DNA of 64,000 nucleotides, from NCBI GenBank assembly GCA_030849465.1, contig JARVLF010000003.1, forward strand, positions 1 to 64,000, written 5' to 3'. Shown here piece by piece: positions 1 to 9,121 of this stretch. The notes under the pieces are model-generated. The model was not told the origin of the DNA. It saw only the letters and a list, made by a program, of their open reading frames with translations, and did no database searches. The stretch is from Moesziomyces globuligerus (taxonomy: Eukaryota > Basidiomycota > Ustilaginomycetes > Ustilaginales > Ustilaginaceae). The position numbers and the translations under genes were made by a program. Each line of letters begins with the position of its first letter. Position 1 is the first letter of the stretch.

Positions 1-187
1 CCCTAACCCTAACCCTAACCCTAACCCTAACCCTAACCCTAACCCTAACCCTAACCCTAACCCTAACCCTAACCTAACCCTAACCCTAACCCTAACCCTA
101 ACCCTAACCCTAACCCTAACCCTAACCCTAACCCTAACCCTAACCCTAACCCTAACCCTAACCCTAACCCTAACCCCCTAACCCTAA
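1..187. repeat. Telomeric repeat tract (CCCTAA)n
   Basis: The first 187 bases are almost pure tandem CCCTAA, the C-rich strand of a TTAGGG-type telomere read from the chromosome end inward. Two irregular units are visible: a shortened CCTAA unit near 73-78 and an expanded unit with five C near 174-181. The last repeat (182-187) is followed directly by the 8-bp palindrome GGCGCGCC at 188-195. This fixes the left edge of the window as a physical chromosome end. The last repeat also supplies the stop codon of the neighbouring gene. Confidence 0.98.
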
Positions 188-1772
188 GGCGCGCCGCCGG
201 GGCGCGTCGCGCGCTCGGAGTAGACCGACGCGACGTCGCGCAGGGTCTCCTCCCAGTCCGTCGCGGCCTCCGACAGCGCACCAAACATCACCTGGGCCCG
301 CTCAACAGTGTGGTTGAGCGAGGCCAGGTCCGTCGCGGGCTCGGCCGGCTGGCCGCGCGTCTGGGCGCGCGTGCGACGACGCTCCTGCGCCGCCTCGGCC
401 GGACGGTTCGGCTGGGAGCGGGCGCGGCGGCGGGCACGCTCGCGCTCGCGCGTCGCCTCGCTGGCGGCCTCGACGTCCCGACGGAGCTCCTCCTCAGCCA
501 GAGGAAGCTCCCCGACCGTCTTGGCCGACAGCTTGACGTTGGGGTTGGGGCGCCGGCGGCGCCCGACCCCGTTCGCCCGCCAGTCGGCGAGCAGCGACGC
601 GTAGACCCGCATGCGCAGCGGGCCCGTCGCACCGGTCATCCTGGGCACTGAGGCCCGGCGGCAAAAAGGGAACATAAGGCAAAGGGTTAGCGCCACACCA
701 CGAGACCGACCGACAACGACCAAAGCCACTTACCCGTCATGTCGACGTCGCACGGCACGCCGTGCCCGACGGTGCAGCGCCGGCAGCGCGGCTTGCCGGG
801 CACGCGGACGCACTCCTCGCCCGCCTTGACGCAGGCGAAACAATCGCCCCACGTCCCCTCCCACAGCCCCGGGAGCTCCTCGCCCACGACGTCGGGCGCG
901 ACATGCTCCACCGGAGCAGCCTCCGCCCAAAGGGCGGCCGGCGCCACGATGAGGCCAGTCGCGGCCGACGCAGCGGGAACGGCGGGCGTAGCGGCGGGCG
1001 GGGTGTCGGGTTGGGCGGCGGGCAGAGCGGCGGCGGTCGGAGCGAAGGCCGACGGCACCGGCGCCATCGCGACGTCGCCATCGGCCTCGTCGTCGTCATC
1101 ATCTATCAAAAGAAAACGGTCAGTAGAGGCCCGACCGACAAAACAAGTCCCGACCGACTTACCAATCACGGTGACGGGCACCGGAGAAGCGCGCGCGCCA
1201 GCCGATGCGGACGAACGAGCGCCAGCCGACGCAGAGGAGGAGGCGCCCCGCGACGCAGGCAGACGGACGCGCGGCCGCACATCCTCGGGCAATGGCGCGT
1301 CCCGCTGGTAGGGCGCGGCGCGCGCGGCCGCGGCGCGTCGCGGGCGCGAGGGGCCCGTCGAGGGCGCGACGGGCGTGGGCGCCCAGTCGGCCAAGCGAGC
1401 AGGGTCGGCCCAATCTACAAGCAAAGGAAAAAAAGGCAAGGCGAGGGGTTAGCGACGTCCCGGCAGACACCACGACCGCACGACTTACCCGAGATGTGGC
1501 AGTTGATGCCGCCGGGGAAGGGGAAGGGAGAGGGCGAGGCTGCCGGGCGCGTTGCCGCCGTCGTGCCTGTCGCCGCCACCACCACCAAAGCCCCAACCGT
1601 CAGTCACGCCGCCCGACCAACGCCGACGGAGCACCACGACGCAAAAATACTCACCGTCGTCCATCGCGACATCGCCGTCGCGGCCGTCGTCGTCGCGCTG
1701 AGGGTGCGCTGGGCGGGCGGGAGGGTAAAGGCCCGACGCGAAGGGGTATCGAGGGGAAGGGGGAGGCGACAT
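184..1772 (-). CDS. Telomere-abutting five-exon gene, Zn2Cys6-like protein (about 426 aa)
   Basis: Proposed exons on the minus strand are 1772-1655, 1566-1489, 1414-1163, 1102-734 and 647-184. All four introns (88, 74, 60 and 86 nt) have GT-AG ends, are phase 1, and keep one frame open, giving 1281 nt or 426 aa. The stop codon TAG (184-186) is formed by the first telomeric repeat. The protein is rich in Ala, Pro and Arg, with two Asp-rich DGDVAM patches (exons 1 and 4). At residues of about 237-267 it has a cluster spaced C-x2-C-x6-C-x8-C-x2-C-x7-C, which fits the fungal Zn2Cys6 pattern and suggests DNA binding. The C-terminal part (exon 5) is Arg/Glu-rich and probably helical. A TATA-like element lies about 50 nt upstream. 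No helicase domain, the usual subtelomeric gene product in fungi, is present. The function is unknown and the exon model is my own reading. Confidence 0.72.
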
Positions 1773-2797
1773 GGTGAAGGATGGGAAGACGAGAGCCGGG
1801 GTGGACGTATTCGCGGCCGTATATATCCTTTTCCCGAGGGGGGTGCGACGGGTGGGTGTGCACAAAGCGTGCGCAGTACGTGCGCACCGCGCACGCTTGT
1901 ACAAAGCTCTCATTGGTGCGCTTGCGGTATCTCGCTCGCGAACAAGGTTGAGATGATGGGAGCGCGGTGCGCAATAACGGGTGCGCGCAGCTCCGCCGAC
2001 ATGAAGCCGGCGGCTCGCGGAGATTAGCGCGGTGACACGCGGCGATCAACGGCGTGACACGCGCCCGCCGCCGCAAGGCGCGACCGACCGACCAACCGAC
2101 CCCCGGCCACCACCAGCTGTGGTCGCGACGCCCGACAGCGAACGCTGCCGGGCCGTCGTCGCTCGCGGACAAGCGACTCGGGCGGGGGGGGGTAATGTCA
2201 GGGCCCGACCCGCAGAACGCGGTCGCGCCCTTCCGGCCGAGAGCGCAACGCTCCCGGCGGCGCGACCAGGCGCGACCGACAGACTTCTTCTCACGCTCGC
2301 CCGACGGGGGTTGTCTACGGACCCCGTCGCATGTATTACTTCTGTCGCTATATAGCAATAGCAGTACCGTGCCCCGACCACCGCGACGCACTGTCGCGCA
2401 GCCTACCGACTCCGTCACTCTCAGCCTCTCCTCCCCGGCCGACCCCGACCGACCGTAGCCGCCCTGCGGTACCCAGACCCTACGGTCCTAACACCATGCC
2501 TGTCGTTGCTGCGCAACAGCCAATAGCAAACTAGCTACTTGCCCTTGATCCTTTTGACAAGATGGAGCAACTTTTTGTTCTGGCAACTTGCCGCCCTTGG
2601 TAGCCCCTTTGCAATCCAACTTTCCAATATGTTTTCCAAGAATGTAAACCAGCAACTAGGCCAGGATTAATGCCCTGGTAATTCCATCCTTTCTACTTGC
2701 CTCACAAGCGCACGTCAGAAGCGCAACACTCTTCAGCCAACACACAAGAGCCGTACAAAGTCACTCTAGATGTTGATAAGCAATTTAATTTACATAC
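1773..2797. other. Subtelomeric gene-free strip and composition boundary
   Basis: From 1773 to about 2460 the DNA is very GC-rich, with many short GACCGACC-type repeats and a GTGCGCAC-containing inverted repeat near 1865-1900. I see no coding pattern that survives both composition and frame checks. A perfect palindrome GCTATATAGC (2347-2356) followed by a pyrimidine-rich stretch and an ATG at 2495 resembles a promoter and leader, but that frame closes after 12 codons. From about 2530 the sequence becomes AT-richer up to the 3' end of the next gene. Confidence 0.6.
1820..1826 (-). promoter_or_regulatory. TATA-like element of the telomere-abutting gene
   Basis: A TATATA stretch on the minus strand lies about 50 nt upstream of the proposed ATG at 1772. 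Position and orientation fit a core promoter driving transcription toward the telomere. Confidence 0.4.
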
Positions 2798-4186
2798 TCA
2801 CGCTAAGAGGAGCTGCATCAATTCATCAACGACGGCTGTTGCGAACTCCGGGCTGTTGATATGGCTGTCATGGGTCACAAGCTGAATCGGGACGCTGCGG
2901 CTGGAGGCTTGCTCTCGCAATGCGCTCTCGATACCTTGCAAGATGGCAGCCCTGGCTTGTGGATCGTCCCACGGGCCGTCGGTAGCATCCATGGCCGAAA
3001 CGCCGGCCAGCGGGAAAACAATGCGAATCGGGGCCGCCTCTTGATCGTCTGGGAGGCGTCGCATGCCCTGTGCCAGCTGGCCGACCAGGAATGCACCGAG
3101 CTCCTTGCACTGTTCACTGGAAGTGCGGACAAGTGTCACCTGGCTATTGTGCTCGTAGACCGTGGTGTCATCCTCTGTCTGATGCATGGGTCCTCCTTTG
3201 GACCTGTCGTCGAGCGCGTAGCGCGACGGTAGGCTGGCAAGAGAGCCAAAGTTGATCATATCGAGTGCGCCGACGGAAACGACTTGCGGCATTTGCTTCG
3301 CAGCCGCGGCCGTGAGACGGTCTGGGCCCGCGGTGAGAACGCCGCCATATAGGTGGTCGGCTAGCTCGGTGGTGGTGAGATCGACCACTGCGCGGAAGAA
3401 GCCTTCCCGGATGAGCCTCTCCATGGTTCGACCTCCGGAGCCAGTTGCGTGGAATGCCACAGGCTCGTAGCCCTTCGCCTTCAGAAGGTCCGAGATCTGA
3501 TTGACGCCGACAGTGGTGACACCAAACATGCTGATGGCCACCATGGGTTTGTGGTTCTCCTGTCGCAGTTCGGATTTGGGATGCTCGCGCTTCGATGCGT
3601 GGTGGGCGTGTGCCATCCCCGAGATCGCTGCTAATGCGTTTTGCAGCGTGGTTAAAGTGATTGCATTGAGAGAGCCGGAGATATCGCCGACCGAAGGCAT
3701 GATGCAGATGTCACTTTCACCGAGGTACTCGCTCACATCGCCGCTCGCCATGGTTGTGAGCATGAACTTGGGCAGCCCGATGGGAAATGTCGAGTCGCGC
3801 ATAATCGAGGTGGCGAACGACGTATTCTGACTTCCGCCAAACGAGGCTATAGCGTCGATGGCACCTTGTGCTTGCAGCTCTCCCAGTTTGTGCAGGCATG
3901 CGCTGCGGAGCGCGTCCCTCACTGCTGCTCGCTCCGTCGGCGGGCCGTCATCGCTGCTGCAAGACGAGCGAGACTCCAGAAGCTGCTTGGAGCGATGGAG
4001 CTTGGATCCAACTCCTAGGCTGAACGAAGCGGTCGCGAAGTCTTGCGAATGGTCTCGGGTACTGGCGTCCAAGATCACAACGTTACAGCCATGGTCCTGT
4101 AGCCACGAGGTGGCATACTGATACTCGGCGAGTTTGGTGTCGAGCGTGCCGATCAACGCTACGAGAGGTCGTCCACTGCTCGACAT
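2798..4186 (-). CDS. UPF0261 / Tm-1-like ATP-binding domain protein
   Basis: This single-exon 462-aa protein begins with a Rossmann-like segment (PLVALIGTLDTKLAEYQYA) typical of UPF0261, the family that forms the N-terminal half of the tomato Tm-1 protein. Other hallmarks are the glycine-rich IASFGGSQNTSFATSIMRD, the KFMLTTMASGDV stretch, and the MPSVGDISGSLNAIT and FHATGSGGRTMERLI motifs. UPF0261 proteins bind ATP; the cellular reaction is not established. In many bacteria and plants this domain is fused to a TIM-barrel domain. Here that partner is the divergent neighbour starting at 4503, with 316 bp between the two start codons, which suggests a shared promoter and joint function. Length is near that expected for the domain, so the gene looks intact. 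Confidence 0.9.
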   Translation of the reverse strand: MSSSGRPLVALIGTLDTKLAEYQYATSWLQDHGCNVVILDASTRDHSQDFATASFSLGVGSKLHRSKQLLESRSSCSSDDGPPTERAAVRDALRSACLHKLGELQAQGAIDAIASFGGSQNTSFATSIMRDSTFPIGLPKFMLTTMASGDVSEYLGESDICIMPSVGDISGSLNAITLTTLQNALAAISGMAHAHHASKREHPKSELRQENHKPMVAISMFGVTTVGVNQISDLLKAKGYEPVAFHATGSGGRTMERLIREGFFRAVVDLTTTELADHLYGGVLTAGPDRLTAAAAKQMPQVVSVGALDMINFGSLASLPSRYALDDRSKGGPMHQTEDDTTVYEHNSQVTLVRTSSEQCKELGAFLVGQLAQGMRRLPDDQEAAPIRIVFPLAGVSAMDATDGPWDDPQARAAILQGIESALREQASSRSVPIQLVTHDSHINSPEFATAVVDELMQLLLA

Positions 4187-4502
4187 GATGAACCCTGCTT
4201 TTGACGAAAGAAAGAATCGAGCCTGTCAGATACCGATGGGTATAGAGTGGTGGCGACGATCCGTCACCTACAAGCACGGCAAGGAGAGGGTGCCGTACGG
4301 TCTGAAGTGTGAATGCCACCAGAAGGATCCGGCGCAAAGTTAACACAAGGGAGAAGTGGAGGTACGCACGGGGCAGGCAAAGCTCAAAACCGGAGGTTTG
4401 TGACTCAGCCGAGGCGAATAGTTGTGAGGCGGCACTCCTCCAACGACTTGCTACTTCTTGGCCATCATTGCTATCTCAGCCATCTCAGCCATCCCAGCAA
4501 AC
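4187..4502. promoter_or_regulatory. Shared intergenic promoter of the divergent Tm-1-like pair
   Basis: The 316 bp separate the ATGs of two divergent genes whose products are halves of one protein in other organisms. No clear TATA box was found. A repeated CATCTCAGC unit occurs just before the plus-strand ATG (about 4472-4496). Co-regulation is an inference from arrangement. Confidence 0.45.
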
Positions 4503-5714
4503 ATGGCGTACACCAGTCCACCCTCCGATGGCAGGGAAGCGGCACAAAGGCTGCGTGACACCGTCAAGAGCGGCAAGCCCATCATCGGATCGGGCGCCGG
4601 TATTGGTCTGTGAGTGGGGGCTCTCCGGACAGCGGGAGCACATACGGACGGAAGCATCTGACAATACAGGCCTCGAGCTTTCACCCTGAAACGACATATA
4701 TGTACAACAGTACAGCCAAGTTTGTCGAAAAGGGCGGAGTAAGTGATGATTGTCTCTGCACGGTGTCAGCGAGATTCCAGTTGGACTGAACTCTGCTCCT
4801 TCCTTCTATTTCGCTTGTTCGTGGCCTTCCAGGCCGACTTGATCATGTGAGTGCCGATTGAGCGAAAGACTCGAGTCTGCAATGGGTGTCGACTAAAAGG
4901 CTGACATGAACTTGCTCCTTGCTAGCCTTTACAATTCGGGACGCTACCGCATGGCGGGCAGAGGGTCGTTGGCAGGGCTGATGCCTTACGGCGATGCGAA
5001 CGCAATTGTCGTCGAGATGGCGGCCGAGGTGCTGCCGGTCATCGAGCACACGCCCGTTCTTGCCGGCGTGTGTGCATCGGACCCTTTCCGATCGATTCCA
5101 AAGTTCCTGCGTCAGCTCAAGGACATTGGCTTTGTCGGCGTCCAGAACTTTCCCACAGTCGGCCTAATCGACGGCAACTTCCGACAAAATCTCGAAGAGA
5201 CTGGCATGGGTTACGACAAGGAGGTTGAGCTAATGCGTCAAGCAAAGCAGCTTGGTCTTCTCACCACACCGTACGTCTTCAATGTAAACGAGGCCGAGCA
5301 GATGGCTTCCATAGGCGCCGACGTCTGTGTCGCCCATATGGGTCTCACCACCAGTGGCAGCATCGGCGCCAAAACGGCCATGACTCTCGACGACGCGGTC
5401 AAGCTCACCGCCGAAAGTAAGTCTTGCCATCCTCGCCCTGTCATCATATGTACAAGGTCGCTAGACTCATCTCACCTCCGCCTTCTCACACTTTGTCAGT
5501 CACCGCCAAGGTGCATTCCATCTCGCCTGAGACCATGGTTCTGGTGCATGGCGGCCCTGTTGCCACGGCCCAAGACGCTCAGTACGTCCTCGATCGCGTG
5601 TCCGGTCTCGCCGGCTTCTACGGCGCTTCGAGCATGGAACGGCTGCCCGTCGAGGTCGCCCTGCAGGAGAGCATGCAAGACTTCAAAAACCTCAAAATTG
5701 GCTCCGCAAAGTGA
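4503..5714 (+). CDS. TIM-barrel protein, Tm-1 C-terminal-like (PEP hydrolase/signal-transduction TIM-barrel family)
   Basis: Proposed exons are 4503-4609, 4711-4738, 4833-4846, 4926-5416 and 5500-5714 (855 nt, 284 aa). The third exon has only 14 nt. All junctions are GT-AG and restore the family sequence: GSGAGIGL, then [12 protein letters not shown], then [17 protein letters not shown]. The product matches the TIM-barrel family found as the C-terminal half of Tm-1-like proteins and as separate bacterial proteins annotated as TIM-barrel signal-transduction or phosphoenolpyruvate hydrolase-like. Conserved blocks include [37 protein letters not shown] and the terminal HGGP and [12 protein letters not shown]. 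The enzymatic substrate is not known. The 3' end converges on the C2H2 gene, 128 bp away. Confidence 0.9.
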
Positions 5715-5842
5715 ACCGGGGCATCCAGGAACAGATTTGCTGTAGTTTTGCAACTAACTGTGTATCGATTACCGGATCGCTGTTATGAGAGTCAGGAGTG
5801 TTCGCTGAGAAGAAGCGCGGCTGGACAGGTCCCCGCGTTGCA

Positions 5843-8800
5843 TCATGCGTCTTCTCGTCGAGAGAGCGGGCTGGTCGAGCCGTTGCGTTCGTGGTATCTC
5901 GGAGCGAAACGTGTCGAGCCGGCCCCGGCCGAAGTCGACGGCCGTCGCATGAGCTCCTCCCGCACCGGTCCGCGCAGGTCGTGGATTAGCGAGCGACGTC
6001 GATCGCCCAGCTCGTCCTCGCCGTCGCTCGAAGCGCCATCCCGGGAGGACGTCATTCGCGCAAAGCCGTTGCCACCAAAACGCGGCGCAGGCGCATCTCC
6101 GGAAGTAAGCGGTCGTGACCACGACCCTGACCTCTGAGATGCAGGACGCGTCGGATCTTCTTGCAGCATCGAAGCGATGGCGCTTGAGCCTGGTCGGCTT
6201 GGCCCTTGCGAGGGCTTCAGCGGAGGCAGTTTGAGTTCCCTCGCGCCAGCCGCTCGTCCATTGCTTGAGACGGGCCTCGAGCTGCTGCCATCCTCGCGTA
6301 AGCCGAATCCTAGCGTCGCGCCGCTGCTCGAACCAAGCCGGCGTGAAATGACATGTGCGTCCGGCGCGGTGCTCGAGCTGGGTCTTCGCCAATCGCCACC
6401 CGACCCACCACCGTTGCGGTCCACAGACAGACGCCACGAGCCTACGCCGCTTTCTCGCGGTAGAGGCGGGGGCTGGAACATGAACGGCGAGGCGTTATTT
6501 CCTGGGCTTGTACGGAGCTCAGAGCTGTCGGTCTGCAATCGAGGCTGCGCATCGTCGTCGCGGACACCGTACGAGGAGCCGACCCTGGATCGGCGACCGT
6601 CCTCGCCGACAAAGGTATGAGGAAGGTCGAAGGCGGAGCCTCGGCGTTCCGTAGCGACACGCGATTCACGACGCTCGTCCAACAGGGCCAGCGCCGATGA
6701 CAACGGTGGGAGTCCGTCGTTGCTCGCTTGGATCGAACTTCGCGATCTGCCAGCCATAGATCCACCCGACGTGAGAGGCCGTCGGTCGCTTGGCCTGTCT
6801 GCGGCGTCAGAGGGCACAACGAGCCGTGCGTCAGCGCGCTGGCTAAACGAAGGTCGAGCAGATCGTAGCGAAGAAGGAGGAAGGAAAGGCTTTGGCCCTT
6901 GGAGGCCATCGCCTGCAGAAGCTCCAGCCGGGCTGGTGTATGGACGATAGCTGCTAGCTGCTGTCGCATCGTCGGCGCGGTCGAGCTCGGCAGATGTGGC
7001 CAGAAGCTGCTGATCGATACTCGGAAGCCTGTGCGATGCTATCGAGCCAGGTCGACTACCGCCCATGGCTGCGGCCGTACCTGGCCTGCTTGCGCTTGGC
7101 GTGATGGTCGACAAGGGTGGCAGAACTGGCCGATTGTGCGACGTGAGTGGCCGCGATCCCTGTGCGCTACTTGAAGGGCGTCCGTGCGCGCTTCCGGGTG
7201 GAGGAAGAAGCGGGGCCGACCCCGCGTCGAACGAGGCTCGGATGCCGCCGCGTGATGGCGGAGGGCTGCTCGCTCTCGCGCGCTTCGCCAAAGTAGGGGT
7301 ACGCATGTGAAGATGGGCTGACAGCGTGGACTCGTACTGCGATCTGGACTCGATATCGCGAGAATCCGCAGCAGCAAATCCGGGCGGATAGTGAGAGGCG
7401 TGCGCGTCTTCGTTGACCGCGGGCCCGCCAGCATTCGGGGTGCGCCAGAATGGATTCGAGAAAGAAGGACCCTGGCCATGAGCGTCCGCGGCTTCAACAT
7501 CAGCGCCAGAGTACAGGCTTCCGGCTAGAGATGTTTCCAAAGGCGGGCCATTCGGTCGCCAGGACGGCGTCGAGCTGGGAGGGGCGCCTGGAAGATTAGC
7601 TGATGGACGCTTTTCAAGCTGCTCGTGCCCGGTGTGGCCGTAAGCGTCGTACGAAGACACGTACGATCCATGACCGGAAGGGAGCGCTTCGTCGTGATAC
7701 GATGGATGAGGCGTAGCGAATTCCGATCCCGGGTCCTGGCGGAGACCTGGAGGCCCGGCATCGGATGCAAAGTATGCGGCTTGCTGCTGGGCTGCGTGAG
7801 GTGCGACTTCGAAAGACTGTGAAAGTGCAGATGAGCCTGCAGGCACAGGAGCGCCAAATCCAATGGGCTGGACGCCTTGCTGTACGTATTGAGCGTCGTG
7901 ACTCGTCCACGTGGGCATCGAGGATGGATGACTGGGCGCGGAGAAGGCAGTTACCGAAGGTCCGGAGACGGGATTGGAAGGCTCATATGCTGGCGCATAA
8001 TGATTCACTTCGTACATGCCCGGGGCTGCCTGCGACGAACTGTGGCTGGACGGTCCAGGCGAGCCAGAGCGCTCGTTTCCGCCGCTGCGAGCCGCTCTGA
8101 CCGCAGCGCTTGTCTTTCCTCCGCCTTTGCCACGACGTCCTGTATGGTTGTGGCTGGCGATCAGGGAGCCCGGCGAGCTGCTCTTGCCGAGCACTTGGGC
8201 GTGTGCATGTTGGGCTTGGGCGGCTGATTGCGCGAGCGAGGCATGTAGGGAGGAAAGCTCCTGCATCATCATCTCGTTGCGATCCGGAGTGTCGGCGTGG
8301 ACGGTTTGAGCATGCTGGCGGAGATTGTCGAGGCGAGAAAAGGCTTTGCCGCAATGACATCGGAACGGCCTTTCGCCGGTATGCTTGCGCACGTGTCGTG
8401 CGAGATGTTCGCTCCTTGTGAAGACCATGCGACAGTCGCCGAATCCGCGGCATTGGAACATGGTGACGTTGCCGCTTCCCTCTGACTTCTGCCCGTTGGC
8501 GTCTTCCGGAGAATCGGCGTTTTTGAGGTGGGCTGGATCCTGCTTGTGCTCGGGCGATTCTTTTCGTGCTCTTTTAGAGCGAGGACCTTGGTGATCCGGA
8601 CCGGCTGTCTCAGCCGGATGCGGATGCGGATGCGGATGCGGATGCGGATGCTGATGCTGATGCGAGAGATGCGCCGAGGTCGGGGACACATGTCCGTTGA
8701 TCGGGCCGGCAGCGATAGGACTCGGTTGCGAAGGCATGGTGGGATGGGGCATGTAGCCGGCTTCAGGAGGGAAGTGAGTCTGACCGGCGCCGGGCGCATC

Positions 8801-9121
8801 GTGGTAAGGAAGTCGCGCTTCGTGCTGGGCGTGCGCGGAAAAGCCAAAAGGCCTGCTGTCGCCGTAGCCCGACTCGCGGTACGGGGGCTGGGTCGGCATG
8901 GACGAAGGGACGTAAGGATCTGATCGGGCCTGTTGGAAGGTGGCGTTCATGGCGAGATTCGGAGGCGCCTGATGTTGGCGCGGATCATGGTAGAAGAAGC
9001 CCTGCTGTTGTGAAGAGGAAGCGGTTTCCATGACGGGCGATTGGTGGACGGATGCGCGAGGAGGATGTGTGCTCGGAACGGACGTGTCAGGGTGGGAAGG
9101 GATAGCAAGGTGCTGCTCCAT
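5843..9121 (-). CDS. C2H2 zinc-finger transcription factor (1092 aa)
   Basis: One uninterrupted frame of 1092 aa. Two tandem zinc fingers lie at about residues 215-285: the first (C-x5-C-x12-H-x3-H) contains [20 protein letters not shown], the second has the short C-x-C knuckle [21 protein letters not shown]. This pair is characteristic of a fungal group related to yeast Usv1/Rgm1/Com2 and fission-yeast Rsv regulators of stress and nutrient responses. That is family-level knowledge; the exact orthologue is not assigned. Upstream is a His-Pro repeat encoded by tandem GGATGC units (plus strand, about 8626-8656). The remaining 800 residues are Ser/Pro/Arg-rich and probably disordered. A nuclear regulator is likely. 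The very long upstream non-coding region suggests complex control. Confidence 0.88.
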   Translation of the reverse strand: MEQHLAIPSHPDTSVPSTHPPRASVHQSPVMETASSSQQQGFFYHDPRQHQAPPNLAMNATFQQARSDPYVPSSMPTQPPYRESGYGDSRPFGFSAHAQHEARLPYHDAPGAGQTHFPPEAGYMPHPTMPSQPSPIAAGPINGHVSPTSAHLSHQHQHPHPHPHPHPHPAETAGPDHQGPRSKRARKESPEHKQDPAHLKNADSPEDANGQKSEGSGNVTMFQCRGFGDCRMVFTRSEHLARHVRKHTGERPFRCHCGKAFSRLDNLRQHAQTVHADTPDRNEMMMQELSSLHASLAQSAAQAQHAHAQVLGKSSSPGSLIASHNHTGRRGKGGGKTSAAVRAARSGGNERSGSPGPSSHSSSQAAPGMYEVNHYAPAYEPSNPVSGPSVTAFSAPSHPSSMPTWTSHDAQYVQQGVQPIGFGAPVPAGSSALSQSFEVAPHAAQQQAAYFASDAGPPGLRQDPGSEFATPHPSYHDEALPSGHGSYVSSYDAYGHTGHEQLEKRPSANLPGAPPSSTPSWRPNGPPLETSLAGSLYSGADVEAADAHGQGPSFSNPFWRTPNAGGPAVNEDAHASHYPPGFAAADSRDIESRSQYESTLSAHLHMRTPTLAKRARASSPPPSRGGIRASFDAGSAPLLPPPGSAHGRPSSSAQGSRPLTSHNRPVLPPLSTITPSASRPGTAAAMGGSRPGSIASHRLPSIDQQLLATSAELDRADDATAASSYRPYTSPAGASAGDGLQGPKPFLPPSSLRSARPSFSQRADARLVVPSDAADRPSDRRPLTSGGSMAGRSRSSIQASNDGLPPLSSALALLDERRESRVATERRGSAFDLPHTFVGEDGRRSRVGSSYGVRDDDAQPRLQTDSSELRTSPGNNASPFMFQPPPLPRESGVGSWRLSVDRNGGGSGGDWRRPSSSTAPDAHVISRRLGSSSGATLGFGLREDGSSSRPVSSNGRAAGARELKLPPLKPSQGPSRPGSSAIASMLQEDPTRPASQRSGSWSRPLTSGDAPAPRFGGNGFARMTSSRDGASSDGEDELGDRRRSLIHDLRGPVREELMRRPSTSAGAGSTRFAPRYHERNGSTSPLSRREDA

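Noticed and set aside
762..2027. 421-codon plus-strand frame across the telomere-end gene
   Set aside because: It is antisense to the spliced minus-strand gene, crosses all of its introns without signals, and has random composition.
1651..2418. 255-codon minus-strand frame overlapping the telomere-end gene promoter
   Set aside because: Overlaps exon 1 in another frame and consists of Arg/Ser-rich translated GC-rich repeats; no splice or start support.
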